Shown piece by piece: positions 51,651-63,600 of a stretch of 64,000 nt of DNA. Location of the stretch: assembly GCF_000090795.2 (NCBI RefSeq), contig NW_003546440.1, forward strand, positions 108,984-172,983, read 5' to 3'. A program made the translations under genes and the position numbers. The notes beneath the pieces are model-generated. The model saw only the letters and a list, made by a program, of their open reading frames with translations. It was not told the origin of the DNA and made no database searches. Position 1 is the first letter of the stretch. Each line of letters starts with the position of its first letter. The stretch comes from Amphimedon queenslandica (lineage: Eukaryota; Porifera; Demospongiae; Haplosclerida; Niphatidae).

Positions 51651-51877
51651 ATGATTTTTCATAATCACAGTACATATTACATGTACTGTGATTATGATAA
51701 CTACTTTAAAATAATAGATTGACGATAAAAGGAGCCCACGCCTCAGTATAGATAATGGAACGATCGTTCATTATCTATGCAATTATTGATACTGAGGCGT
51801 GGGCTCCTTTTATCGTCAATCTATAATTATTTTAAAGTAGACTAGTTCTAGTGATTATTGTGATTATGAAAAATCAT
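51651..51877. repeat. Long palindrome with nested hairpin
   Basis: atgatttttcataatcac at the left end is answered by gtgattatgaaaaatcat at the right. The inner arms (agattgacgataaaaggagc, ccacgcctcagtatagat) pair with their complement around a centre at gaacgatcgttc (about 51760). A second palindrome (cacagtacat / atgtactgtg) lies inside the left arm. Confidence 0.9.
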
Positions 51878-52112
51878 TATCTATTTTCATAGGTAGTATC
51901 TATGTATAGATAGTATATAGATACTGAGGGCATAGCCTCACAGGCGGCGCAGGCGGGAAAATAACAATGAGTGGTATTTTCCGGGCGATCAAATTTTGGC
52001 ATTGATAATAGGTGCACCATGGGGCCCTAGCTACAATCCAGCGTTCTCCCTCGGTGTTACATTCAATCCGCTCTTTAAATAGCTAGCTAAAGCTGTTGCC
52101 TTTATTACCACA
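51878..52112. other. 5' flank of avidin-like gene D
   Basis: Contains short repeats of tatctat and a GC-richer stretch (ggcggcgcaggcggg). No TATA box that I would call. Confidence 0.4.
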
Positions 52113-52895
52113 ATGACTGCTCTGAATCTGAAAAAAAGTTTTGAAGAAGCAGACAAGGAAAAGGCTGGATTCATTAAATACAATGGTCTCCAGGCAGTAC
52201 TAAATAGCTTGGATGCATTTGGTGCTTGTACAGCAAGAAAAGTTATAGCTCTCATTGGCAAAACAGGAAAAGTAAATAAAGTTATAATTGTGTATATAAG
52301 TCATAATTTGAATTATAGATTTCACTTGATGAATTGCAACACATTTGTGAATCCAAGCCAGGAACTTTTGTACTTCCCTCACCTAAAATTGATTCTAAAT
52401 TGCAAAGTATGCTAATAATTATAGACTATTGAGTATTGTTCATAAATTAATAGCCTCTACAGTTCCTACATCTCTTGCTGGGGTATGGACCAATGAGCTG
52501 GGCTCAAAAATGTTCATATCTGCATCAAGTTATGCAGAAGGGCAAATTAATGGCTTGTACTGTAGCAAAGTTGGAGATGCATATGACTATTATGATTTGA
52601 ATGGCTTGTATGACACAGATGGTGATGAAACTAGTGGCACTTTGGGCTGGTAAATATGTTCTATATGCATACATCTAACACATTTTTAACTGTAAATTAT
52701 TTTCATAGGACAGTTCAGTGGAATAATGGGCCAAATGGCAATTCTCAATCCAATACAGCCTGGTCTGGACAGCGATATGAAATATCAGGAAAATTGTATA
52801 TCTACACTACTTGGCTTTTGGTTTCACAGGAAACATTGGAGAATAATTGGGAGTCCACTCTCACTGGAAAGGACAAGTTTTGCAAAGATGATTGA
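52113..52895 (+). CDS. EF-hand-like/avidin fusion protein, copy D
   Basis: Exons 52113-52271, 52319-52406, 52454-52649 and 52709-52895 (phases 0, 1, 2) give 209 residues. Residues 1-53 and the start of exon 2 form two degenerate EF-hand-like units. The first loop, DKEKAGFIKYNG, keeps D1, E3, G6 and I8 but has Gly at position 12. The second, LIGKTGKISLDE, keeps G6, I8 and E12 but lacks the acidic first positions. A linker (about residues 64-86) leads to the avidin barrel: AGVWTNELGS, GLYCSKVG, GTLGWTVQW, NTAWSGQR, YTTWLLV, NNWESTLTGKD. All twelve streptavidin biotin-contact positions are matched. No signal peptide. The N-terminal extension is longer than in the array copies A-C. Biotin binding and any calcium response are inferences. 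Confidence 0.87.
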
Positions 52896-53668
52896 AACAA
52901 CTTGAAAAGCAGTAACAAAATGAGTTGCAAGACAACTGTAAATGAATTTAATTCATACTAGAGTATCTGTTTTCATGTAATAAAATGAATTTTTTTGTGT
53001 TAATGAATTCCACATATAGGCTTCGCTAAAAATAATAACTCTTGAAGTATAGCAAAGTAACAATGTCCTATGACTATTTTCATCACACTCTATTATGGCT
53101 TCATCAAGAATAAAACTACCTATACATCTACATGATACATGCACATGCAAAAATGAGATCATATCAGTTTTAACAAAATAATACCAAATGGCATTTTAAT
53201 CTGGCACCATTATCTTATTTTGCGATATAGGCAATTTGAGATTATAATTAAAGTGAATGTCTTGTTAGTTGGATAGTATTGTCTCTGGGTGAGCTCACTT
53301 CAGTAGTATAAATTTATGCAAATCATATAGTAAGTCTGAGTGAATCTAATTATAAATTGTGTGCATGAGTAAGTCTGTAATACCACAATCTAATTTAATA
53401 ATGACAGCAATGTCACCATGTCTAGACTATAGTCTTGTTTGCCGTAGACTGCCATAGTTCATTCTTACCACCAGACTCTCAATTACATACATTAGACTAC
53501 TGACAGAGTAGAAATTGACATATCTATCTTAGACATGCATATGCAGTTTTATACATTGGCTTTATTGCAACTGTCATATCCTGCTTTATGTCACAAATAG
53601 CTAACAAAATTCCTTATAAACTATAAATAGCCAGGAGCTGCTGCGTTAATTAGATATAATAAATAGCT
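52896..53668. other. Intergenic region between avidin D and the decayed copy E
   Basis: AT-rich. The right half (about 53330-53668) is similar to the 5' flank of avidin F (about 59030-59487: cacaatctaatttaataatg, aactataaatagc), showing that E and F derive from one duplicated segment. Confidence 0.55.
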
Positions 53669-54415
53669 ATGGCAAGCAAAAGTAGGGATTCATTAAACAC
53701 AATTAAAGGTCTCCAGGTCATACTAAAAGGCTCAACTGCAGGTGATGCTTTTATGGCAAGAAAAGCTGTTGCTATAATTGTGAAAAATGGAAAAGTCAGT
53801 GTAATAAAGGTACTTCTAATCTGATGTCATTTGATTCAATAGATTTCATTTGATGAGCTGCAAGGCATTTCTAAAGGCAAGCCAAGAGCTTATGTGCTTC
53901 TATCACCTAGGATTGATGTTAAACTGCTAAGTATGTTAATAGATCATCTAGTATTAAAATGAGTATTTTGAAGCCTATACAATTCCTACATCCCTTTATG
54001 CATTGGCATGAACCAATGAGTTGGGCTCAAAAATGGTGATAAGCAATTCAAGTTATGCAGAAGGGCAAATGACTGGCTTATACAAGAGTAAAGTCAGAAA
54101 TTCATACGTCCATTATGGTGGCATGTATGATACAGATGGTGATGAAACTGGTGGCACTTTGGGCTGGTAAATAAAGCAGTGCATAGCATGATAATTATAA
54201 CATGCTTGTTTATTTATAAAAACAGTTCAGTGAAATAATACTTCATATGGCAAATCTCAGACTCAGTCCATTACAGCCTGGTCTGGACAGCAATATAAAT
54301 TATCTGAAAGATCGTACATCTATAGTACTTGGGTTCTAGTGTCACAGACAACATCGGATGATAATTGGGAGTCCACTCTTATTCGACAAGACAAGTTCAG
54401 CAAAGATAGTTCTTA
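53669..54415 (+). pseudogene. Decayed EF-hand-like/avidin gene, copy E
   Basis: Closely related to copy F. Exon 1 has lost the first EF-hand-like loop (MASKSRDSLN replaces the MALDLRKRF region). The avidin exon is frameshifted with a TGA at the AGTWTNE position (tatgcattggcatgaacc), and the last-exon acceptor is ruined (tataaaaacagttcag replaces catag|gacagttcag). Barrel motifs remain legible (GTLGW, AWSGQ, TWVLVSQ), but no intact product is possible. Confidence 0.85.
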
Positions 54416-55089
54416 AAACAAAAAGCAGTAGCAGAATAAGTTGTAGCTTTTAGGTGAATTATTTAATTCAGACTAGTGTAACTTGTAACTAATAAGTAAA
54501 ATGATTTTTTAAATGATTAGATCCATCTAGATCTAGGTATGAGGCAACAAGGGTAGGCTTTGTATCATGTAATTCTTGTTAGGCAAAAATTAAGTAAGGT
54601 GAAGACATCAAAGCCTGGTTTTCATACAGTTGTGGCTGTTGTATGCATTCTGAGGTTAGCATACAATTGTTGTAGAGAAAGAATGGGAGGTGATTAGTGT
54701 CAAAATTATTTTGATAGTCACCAATTCACTTTGATAGTCAAAGGACTATTGCTGCAACAATGTTGTAAGGCAGTTGTAGGGCTTCATGGACACCAGGTCA
54801 CATTAAATGTCCATGGTTCCTTTCCAAAAAATGGGTCCGATCCCAAATTTTTATTACATTTAAAAAATACATATTGATCATAGATGCATTGATGTTTTTA
54901 TGCTATGCAGAAAGTTTGAGATATTTCCAACAAATAATTTTCGAGTTATGAGCATTTTTAAAACGAGCCAGTTTCTTAAAAAGTATAGACTATAGCCCAT
55001 GTTTTTTTTCTAATACTATTCTAATACACAATAATTTTAAATAATAAAAAACCGAGAATTACATTAATTACCATAAGCATAAATTGCCA
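54416..55089. other. Spacer with iterated AGTTTGAG repeat
   Basis: No gene. 54830-55010 has copies of the tatgctatgcagaaagtttg repeat. From about 55020 it matches 47520-47589, the edge of the RIMOC1 duplication. Confidence 0.5.
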
Positions 55090-58000
55090 TTATTGTTTCC
55101 TTAGTTCTGCTAATAGTTCCTCTGGTCTCTCACACTGCCATGACTGCATGCTCAATGATCCTTTAGCCAGCTCTATGTATCTTGATAAGAACTTCATGCC
55201 AATACTACCCACTGACTGGATACTAGGTCTATCAGCTCCTTCAGTCACTGTATCAAGAACTTTGTATAGTTGAGGATATTGAGGTATCTCATTGCTTCCA
55301 TTGTTAGTGATGCACCAGTATGATAGTTCACCACCATAAGCTAGTGCTAGCATGTGAGTGTCACTCCTTATTCCTACAATAAGGAGAAATGTCTGTTAAG
55401 TATAATTATTTCTATGCTACATGTGAGTCATTTATTAATTTTTACGTTAATGGTCATAGCTCAAAAAATTGAAGTCGGAATCACGTACATGGCATAAGTA
55501 TATCAATATGTATCAAAAAAATTTGTGGTCATTTTGGAGGAAAAAACCATAAGCTGTAGTTTATGCTTCAAATTTTGACTAGTTTTAAAAATTTTCAGTA
55601 CACAAAAAATTTAAAACCAAAATCAGCTCAATCTAAAAAAATTTTTTTTAATGGCCATTTTTGAAAAAATGCCTATGGTTTTTTTTCAAAAATGACTCCA
55701 AAATTACCACAATTTTTATTACATTTTTTGACACAAATTGATGCACTTATGCTACGTAGAAAGTTTGACTTGATTTTGGCTTCAATTTTTCAAGTTATGG
55801 CCATTTTTCAAAATGGGTCATTTTCTAAAAAATGCCCTACACTATAGCCCATGGTTTTTTAAAAATGGCTCCAAAACTAGCACAAATTTTATTACATTTT
55901 CCGATACATATTGGTGTATTTATGTTATGTAGTAGAAAGTTTGAGCTATTTCCGATAAATAATTTTTGAGTTATGAGCTAATTGAAAAAAACTAACCAAT
56001 TTTTGAAAAAGAGCAAAGGCTATAGCCCATGCTTATTTCCAAAAAATGACCCCTAATTTTTATTTCATTGTTTGATACACATTGATATACATATGCTATG
56101 TAAAATTTGGAATTTCAATCATAAAATTAACATTTATGAACAAAAATTACCTTGACTTAATAGCTCCACTATTCTCTGATCATTAGTAGTGTATTCATCA
56201 GTTGATGCAGTGAGAGGAGTCCTAACCTCAAATACCATCATCAAGTGAAGCACACCAACATAACAGCACTGCACATAATTAAAGGAATAAACAAACAATT
56301 ATTTTAATTCAAAAATTAAACAAACAAAAATTACGACTACTATGACCATGGCCGGAGCCACTGGTATGGCCAGTAGTAAGGTTTGACTGTATCACTTTTC
56401 ATGCAAAAAAGTTATAGGTGTGGCCATTTGATTAATTAACGTTTATTAATAAAAATTCACTATTTTAAGTAGGTAGCTATACAGTCTGCAGACTACAAGG
56501 CTGTAGACTGTAGCTTCCTATAGCTCTAAATTTTGAACTTTGTTATGATTATGCTGCATTCTTTCTCTTTTTAATTTTTTGATATTGTCAAATTATTATT
56601 TGGTGAATTCAAAATTTTTGACAAACCACTTTAATTTTTGTAGCTCTGGCCATGACTATGACATTTAAAAATTAAACTGCGTAACTTGATATAAGGCCTT
56701 ACTTCTCTGAGCCAATTCTTATCAACAGTTTCCCTCCTGGTTTCCATATTCATAATAGTATTTGCTAACATGTACATCAAAGCACCAACCCTCCAATGGA
56801 TACACTCCATTATATCCTCACCAAGAATACTTATTAACTACAAATGAGATGATATCTTAACAAAAATCTATCCAAAAATTAATTATGCAGCATCATGATT
56901 ATTATCAAGTTTTTTATACAGTGGAACTTGTGCTAACGGTCACCTGAATAGTGAGGTCACCTCTCTATTACAGCCATAAGCCAAAATCCAGATCAAGACC
57001 TGTACAAAAGGATTAGCTATTGACTTGTCTAATGCATCCCCGTGTAATGCGCAAAGCAGCCGCTCGTCCAAGTCCCCTTTGGTCTAATATTGTATAGCGG
57101 AAAATTTTGGAGAGACTAAAATTTGGCGAATTGCTAAATTTTGGTGATTGGCGGATTTTAATTTGGCAAATTGGTGGCCACGTGCCATTGAGCATGCGCA
57201 TAATGGCTCAAAATTGTTGTTTTATTTTGGCAAATGGCTATCAAAACGCCAAATTTGCCAAATTTAATTCCATCCAAAATTGGTAGAACCTTGCTACGGC
57301 TGGACAACTGGGAACCACACCCATTATTAATTATTGCTGAGTTTATTAATTTTTAGCAGGTTCCACTGTACTACAGTGTACTTGCATTGTTATACAAACA
57401 CACCAAAAATGTATTACTTATAGTGCAATGAGTGCTGACAGTACCTGTGACTCAGTACTCCCACATAACTTCATAAAAGTTGCAAATTGATCTACACAAA
57501 ACATTATACTGAGAACATTCATTAAAGTACACTAACTTAATAAAGCATTGATATCTTCCTTGACAGTTACTTGAGGGAAATCATAATCAACCAGAACACA
57601 CTCTTGATAATAAGTTGAATCAAGTATTGACTACATTAATACAATGCAATACATACATGTAATATAATTTTGACATAATGAATCTGGAATTATCAGTTTT
57701 GCCATGCATAAAAATGAATTGATGTAGTTTTTTGATAGTGAGCTTCTGAAGCCCAACATACAATACAGGCAACATGTTGCCAGGCTTTGATCTTTCTGTC
57801 AACCTTGTTGAAAGACATAGACAGGCTTTCTATTAAAGGCAACATGTTGCTTAACCACATCAAAGCATGATCAAAGGCTGAAAGCAACATTGTTGAATGT
57901 AGTGTATGTTGGGCTTAAAGGGAGCGTTGTTTACCTGCACATACTTTTGGAGAGCTTGTTGATAAGCTTTGGCCTTGTTGACTGATTCTTTCATTTCTAA

Positions 58001-58229
58001 GAGTCCAGTGCATATATCAATAGACATTACTGCTTTCTGAAGACACTCTTTATGAGGAGAACCTAAAGTGAAGCATTAAAAAACATTGTAACTAAATAGT
58101 AATAATAAGGCATGTACTTTTAGCTTCTCCATTGAGTAGAAGCTGACAATGCTCTCTCTGTTTGGTGGCTAGGTCGAATAATAAACCAACAGTCTCTTCT
58201 TTCTTTGATGATTCTGATGATGTAGCCAT
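55090..58229 (-). CDS. RIMOC1: RIMOC1/C5orf51 homologue (RAB7A-interacting MON1-CCZ1 complex subunit), copy 2, intact
   Basis: Seven minus-strand exons, 58118-58229, 57935-58062, 57537-57630, 57445-57491, 56703-56837, 56151-56268 and 55090-55373, join in phase to give 305 residues; human C5orf51 is 294. Diagnostic stretches shared with the human protein, from memory, are ILDSTYY...LVDYDFP (human ILDITYF...LVDEEFP), GEDIMECIHWRVGALMYM (human GDELLECLSWRRGALLYM) and LLSQGIRSDTHMLALAYGGELSYW (quoted in part). In mammals the protein works with MON1-CCZ1 on RAB7A during mitophagy and late-endosome maturation. The protein is all-helical in appearance with no membrane segment. Introns carry two MITE insertions absent from copy 1. 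The symbol is given by homology. Confidence 0.82.
56919..57368. mobile_element. TA-inserting (pogo/mariner-like) MITE in a RIMOC1 intron, with a nested MITE
   Basis: Starts CAGTGGAAC and ends GTTCCACTG. Flanked by TA on both sides (56917-56918, 57369-57370). The duplicated copy at 49.2-49.3 kb has the uninterrupted site ttatactacag, an empty site that fixes the ends. Inside (57091-57290) is a partial copy of the CCGTATAGCGGG MITE. Confidence 0.85.
57091..57290. mobile_element. Nested MITE, CCGTATAGCGGG family
   Basis: Starts tgtatagcggaaaattttgg; the right end is truncated after catccaaaatt. Reverse orientation, inserted into the TA-type element. Confidence 0.7.
57740..57917. mobile_element. 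MITE with AAGCCCAACATACA termini in a RIMOC1 intron
   Basis: Left end aagcccaacatacaatac, right end gtgtatgttgggcttaaag. Interior gcaacatgttgcc palindromes. Absent from the matching intron of copy 1 (ttctaaggggagcg), so it inserted after the duplication or was lost there. Confidence 0.75.
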
Positions 58230-59487
58230 TTTCTATGCAAGTGAGCCACACCTCCAATAAGCTAGCTAAGCAGAGCAATGAGGACACTGTGCATGTCTAT
58301 ATCTAAATACAGCCTAAGTATTATGTACTCTTGCTAAAGTAATCTAATATTTATGGTGCTACAGATATTTTGTCTTGGATATATTAGTATCAATACTAGT
58401 GTGAACATTCGGACCAACAGCAAACAGGCCCTACCATTTCAATCGATACAGTGTCAGTCAATAACAGTTATACTAGTCTAGCTAGCTTTAGCGAGAGAGA
58501 GGGGGAACTTTGATGAAACTTTTTATGTCATCAGAAATAGTCACAACTCATCTTATGCTTTGGGCATGATGCTTTTATGACATATCATGTGTCTAATGGT
58601 TTGATGGACAATGAATAATCTATGAAAATCTGTGTTCTATTCAGTATTTTGTCTTTCAGGGCTTTCTTCACCCTTTAAAGTGGCTTGGACAGAATTGTAT
58701 ATTCTATCACAATCCTGATAAATATGCATGCTTTTATGCTGTGTGGAAAAAGTTTGAGCTGATTTTGATCATTAGACTTAGCAAATCTAAACTCAAAGGA
58801 ATAGTAATCATAATATGCATTAGCATCCCTATAAAGTAGAGGATATCCTACCACCAATCAATAAAACAAGCTCAATAATTAGTTTATTATAAGGATACTG
58901 TATTTTGTTATTGTTTATTTAGGACCATCAATTTATTTATTTATTCGTCATTACAGAAATTGAGAGGTCATATGGTGGTAATAAGTATATGTCCTAGACT
59001 GTTGATATTGGCACATAGTCATAAATAATGTGTAGAATGAATCTGTAATGCCACAACCTAATTTAATAATGACTGAATGTCTTCACTGTCTATAGAATTT
59101 TGTGGGAAGAAATGAAGCAGTAGCATTGATATAATCATTCTTACCACCTGCAGACCCTCAGTGAGCACTAATGATAGTCATTATGCATATACATTGATCC
59201 TTCCTTTGCACATAGGCTTAACTAATATTTAAAATATGCTTAACTTATGTTGACAAGTAGAGCTTGACAAAAATTATCATGAGTATATGGTCATGAATAG
59301 CTTTAAGTTAAGGACTGGCACTGCCTAGTATTATTATAGTAATAATATTGCAGATAAAATGAGATTTGTCCTATAGGCTCAATTTCAATATCATATCCTG
59401 CTTTATATGTCATCAGAGTTAATGAAATTCCCTGGTAACTATAAATAGCTGTGAATTGTTGCCTCAGGTAGTCTATAGCTAACTACA
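58230..59487. other. Divergent intergenic region between RIMOC1 and avidin F
   Basis: Lies between two divergent start codons. 58700-58770 has one AGTTTGAGCTGATTTTG repeat. From about 58900 it matches the flank of copy E. aactataaatagc at about 59438 is a plausible TATA box for avidin F. No gene found. Confidence 0.5.
59438..59451 (+). promoter_or_regulatory. Possible TATA box for avidin-like gene F
   Basis: ctataaatag about 45 nt upstream of the ATG at 59488; the same sequence (actataaatagc) occurs upstream of the decayed copy E at about 53620. Confidence 0.45.
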
Positions 59488-60279
59488 ATGGCTCTGGATT
59501 TGAGAAAACGCTTTGATGAAGCAGACAAGGAAAAGTCTGGATTCATTAAACACAAAGGCCTTCAGGTCATACTAAAAGGCTCAACTGCATGTGATGCTTC
59601 TATGGCAAGAAAAGCTGTTGCTATAATTGTGAAAAATGGAAAAGTGAGTATAATAAATGTACCTCTAATCTGATGTCATTTGATTCAATAGATTTCATTT
59701 GATGAACTGCAAGGCATTTGTAAAGGCAAACCAGGAGCTTCTGCACCTCCATCACCTAGGATTGATGTTAAACTGCTAAGTATGTCAATATGTATTATCT
59801 AGAGCATTTAAATGAGTCATAAATTTTACAGCATTTACAATTCCTACGTCTCTTTCGGGGACATGGACCAATGAGCTGGGCTCACAAATGGTGATAAGCA
59901 CTTCAAGTTATGCAGAAGGGCAAATGAATGGCATATACAACAGCAAAGTTGGAGATGCTTATGAGTATTATTGGTTCTATGGCATGTATGATACAGATGG
60001 TGATGAAACTGCTGGGACTTTAGGCTGGTAAATAAAGCGTGCATATAGATCTAGCATGATTGTAACACACCTGTTTAATTTATTCATAGGACAGTTCAGT
60101 GGGATAATACCTCAAATGGTAATTCTCAATCAAACACAGCCTGGTCTGGACAGCGATATGAAATATCTGGAACATACTATATCTACAGTACTTGGATTCT
60201 GGTGTCACAGACATCATCGGATGATAATTGGGAGTCCACTCTCGTTGGACAGGACAAGTTCAGCAAATATATTTCTTAA
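59488..60279 (+). CDS. EF-hand-like/avidin fusion protein, copy F
   Basis: Exons 59488-59643, 59692-59779, 59832-60027 and 60090-60279 give 209 residues, with the same plan and phases as copy D. First loop DKEKSGFIKHKG (D1, E3, S5, G6, I8; Gly at 12); second IIVKNGKISFDE (N5, G6, I8, E12; no acidic residue at 1 or 3). A linker rich in Pro (GASAPPSPR) precedes the barrel: SGTWTNELGS, GIYNSKVG, GTLGWTVQW, NTAWSGQR, YSTWILV, DNWESTLVGQD. All streptavidin-type biotin contacts are kept, including the inter-subunit Trp120. No signal peptide. It sits divergently beside RIMOC1, as D and E do with the other RIMOC1 block. Confidence 0.88.
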
Positions 60280-60682
60280 AGCAAAAAGCAGTAGCAGAAT
60301 AAGTTGTAGCTTTTAGGTGAATTTAACTCAGAGTAGTGTAACTCTTTAGTAATAAATAGAACTAATGAATTTTATTTTTCATTTAGTTGATAGATTTAGA
60401 ACTTGCTGTTAGTAAAATGATTTTTCATATGATTTAATAGATCTATTTAGGCATCAGGTACTTCAAAGCAAGCAAGGGTAGGCTTTGTATGCTTGAGATT
60501 TATGTAATTTAAGCTGTACTGTTTCAGGAAAAAATTGCTGCAGTTTCAGCCCCACCTTTTTAATAAACACTTAATTAATAAGTAGCCATCTAAATTGACA
60601 CGCCCATTATATTTATTATTTTCAGCTCTCTTCCTTTTTCTTCTTCGCTGTCCCTGTACTGCACTAGAATTGGACAATTATC
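60280..60682. other. Spacer between avidin F and the adaptor gene
   Basis: AT-rich 3' flank of avidin F, then at about 60600-60680 a pyrimidine-rich stretch (tctcttcctttttcttcttc) just before the adaptor start codon. No gene. Confidence 0.5.
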
Positions 60683-63600
60683 ATGTCCGAAGAGATATAC
60701 GATGATCTTGCCGACAACGGTGGCGAAGAGCTGTACGAAGATCTCGGCCCAGTCGGTGGAGATATTCCATACAACGGGGACCAGAGGCCACTGAGCGGCA
60801 TCACAACTCTACCTGCTAATGTCTCCCTCAACAAGCCACCGCCGGCTACTCCTCCTAGGAACTCGTCGATGGATCCCAAGAACAGGACTCTCCCAGCAGG
60901 CAAGAGCACCAAACCCGCTCCAGGGCCTCCACCCGCCATCCCTACTCGAGCCCCTACCACAGCAGTCTCTACTGCACCAGTAAAGATGAGGAAAGAGCCA
61001 GGAAAGAAGGACGCTGCTAAGAGATCTTCAAAGTCTTCCGCTAAGGGATCTAGTGGAGGAGGAGGAGGGCTTGATATGAACGAAATACTCAAGAGACGAC
61101 AGCAGATGAGCTCTAAAGCCATCGAGAACTTGGAGCAGAAGAAGCAAGAAGAAGATGATGATGAGAACAAACATGCAGCCCCGTGGCTGAAGCAGTTAAA
61201 GAAGGCAACCCCGACTCCCGGCGAACCCGAGAAGCCAGACAATAATGAGGATGATGTTCCTGAGTTTATTAAGAAACGTCGTACGATGAGCGTTGCTCAG
61301 GACTCACAAGATGAAGACACTCCACCCTCACCTACAGTCGCTGATCCCAGCCCTGGGACTTCACCTTTTAAATCCGGCCCTCCACCGGTTGCTAAGAAAA
61401 GAGCTGCTACAACAATCGGTGGACCATCAACTGGAGCTACTCCTCCACCTGCCCCTGCTCCTAAACCAGCTGCAAAACCGGTCAAACCGGCTAAACCACC
61501 TCCAGCTCCCAAGCCAGGAGGAGGTGGTGGTGGAGAGGCTCCTCGTATTGCTCCAAAACCCAAACCACGATCAGCTAGCGGGCAGAGTGAAGCATCAGGT
61601 GAAGAGTCACCTCCTCCTCCACCAAAGACGCTCCCACCTCCTTCTAATCCACCTGCCCCATCTCCGTCCATCCCGCGTCCCTCTCCATCAAAAGGGCACC
61701 ACTCCCCGCCTACCTTTCGTCCCCCTCCTCCTAACGCGGGTCAGTCCTCTCCTGTTATCTCTCGGCCTCCTCCTCCTGTAGTAGACCAGCAACCCTCCCC
61801 TCCTACCTCTCGTCCTCCTCCTAGTCAACCCGTAGCACCTAAACCTGCACCTAAGCCTCCTGCTCCAGAGCCTAAAGGTCCTCCATCTTTTAAACCACCT
61901 CCTCCAGGGCCTAATGGCCCACCATCTTTTAAACCTCCTCCCCCAGAGCCCCAAGGCTCTCCATCTTTTAAACCACCCCCTCCAGGGCCTAATGGTCCTC
62001 CATCTTTTAAACCACCCCCTCCAGGGTCTAATGGTCCTCCATCTTTTAAACCACCCCCTCCAGGGCCTAATGGTCCTCCATCTTTTAAACCACCTCCTCC
62101 AGAGTCCCAAGGTCATCCTCCTCCATCTTTTAAACCTCCTCCTCCTCCTCCTGCTATTCCTCCTGATCCTCCAGTCACTCACGGCGAGGCCACCCCTACT
62201 GTGACTGTACTGAGGTACCGAAGACTGCCTTTACCTCCAGTGGATATACACAACCCTCCTCCTTTGCCATCTAGAAACAATAAACCAAAGATACCTGGTG
62301 AGTCACAATATACATGTATATTCACTAGTGTGCATGTATTTGCACATATACATGTACATTGTACCTGCCCTACTTGTAACCTTTCATGTATGTTATAAGT
62401 GACAGCTCATATCATAAGCATGTACCTTTCCATTCATTAGTATTGATGATGTATAGCATTTGTTTGTGTCTTGTATTTTTGATGAATAAACTTGGCTTCA
62501 CCAGGGAAAATACTGTCCAGATAACTGATAGCACAGGAAATCAGGCGAACTGTATTAACATACTATGCTTTATGATGCTTCATTTGTTCTGTAATGTATA
62601 GTTATAGTATTTTGATATCAAGGAATGCCAAACAGTTGACCCACATAATGGGTCATGCTCTACTCAGCAACTGGTAACAATCTATCAGTTATTTTGACAG
62701 TTTTTTTAAACTATACTGCCTCTGAGTTTCAGAACACAGTTGTATATGTTTATTGACTGAGAATAAGTCCCTGTATAGTCATGCATGGCCTATACACTGT
62801 AGAGAATCAGAGTATTAATATTAATATACTTTTACTATTAAGAATAACCATACACACAACACAATTATACATACGTCATATTATATTAATAATGTGTGTA
62901 TTATTGCTTTGTGTGTTTAGTTTACATTTGGGAAAGGAGGACAGCTACTTTTGTAGTTTTTTTTTATTTACTTATCCTGAATTTGTTGATTTTTTTATTT
63001 GTCCCTGGTTTATATTGGAGTATGATAGAATGCTATGTATGTTGTGTGGGGGTAGATCCAACATGATTTGTTTGGCAATAAAGTATCCTATTTATTTATA
63101 TGTTAATTGAGCACAATTGGTTATGGTATTTCTTTCTTTATCATGTATAATCTCCAACATTATAATGATAATGTTTTTAATCTTTACTATATTTTTTATT
63201 ATAATTTTGTAGCTTTTGCTCATCGCCCTCCTCCAATTATACCGACTGAGTCAATGGCAGAAAGCGACGGTGAAGACATTTATGATGACACAGCTGCAGT
63301 AATGTATGTTTTAAAAAATAAACAAGCCACCACAGATGAGCATACAATGCACAACTAACATTAGGCTGGGTTTGTTAGGATTTGTAGGCTGTGATTGTTA
63401 TTTATAAACTTTGATCGTTATGCTTAAAAATATACCTTAGATTTACAGTCAACAAGCAGCTCTTGTGTAATGTATTGTAATAAATGCTTATACAATGTAC
63501 ACGTACACGATTTCTGTGTGTAGTTTTTCTATGCCTAATACACACTGTACAATATTCACTTTTATGTGTATTCAGTTTGGTGTGGTATGTGCAGTGATGC

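Noticed and set aside
60664-62204. Long frames antisense to, or in another frame of, the adaptor gene (124-192 codons)
   Set aside because: Shadows of a GC-rich, proline-repeat coding exon; no domains and no splice support.
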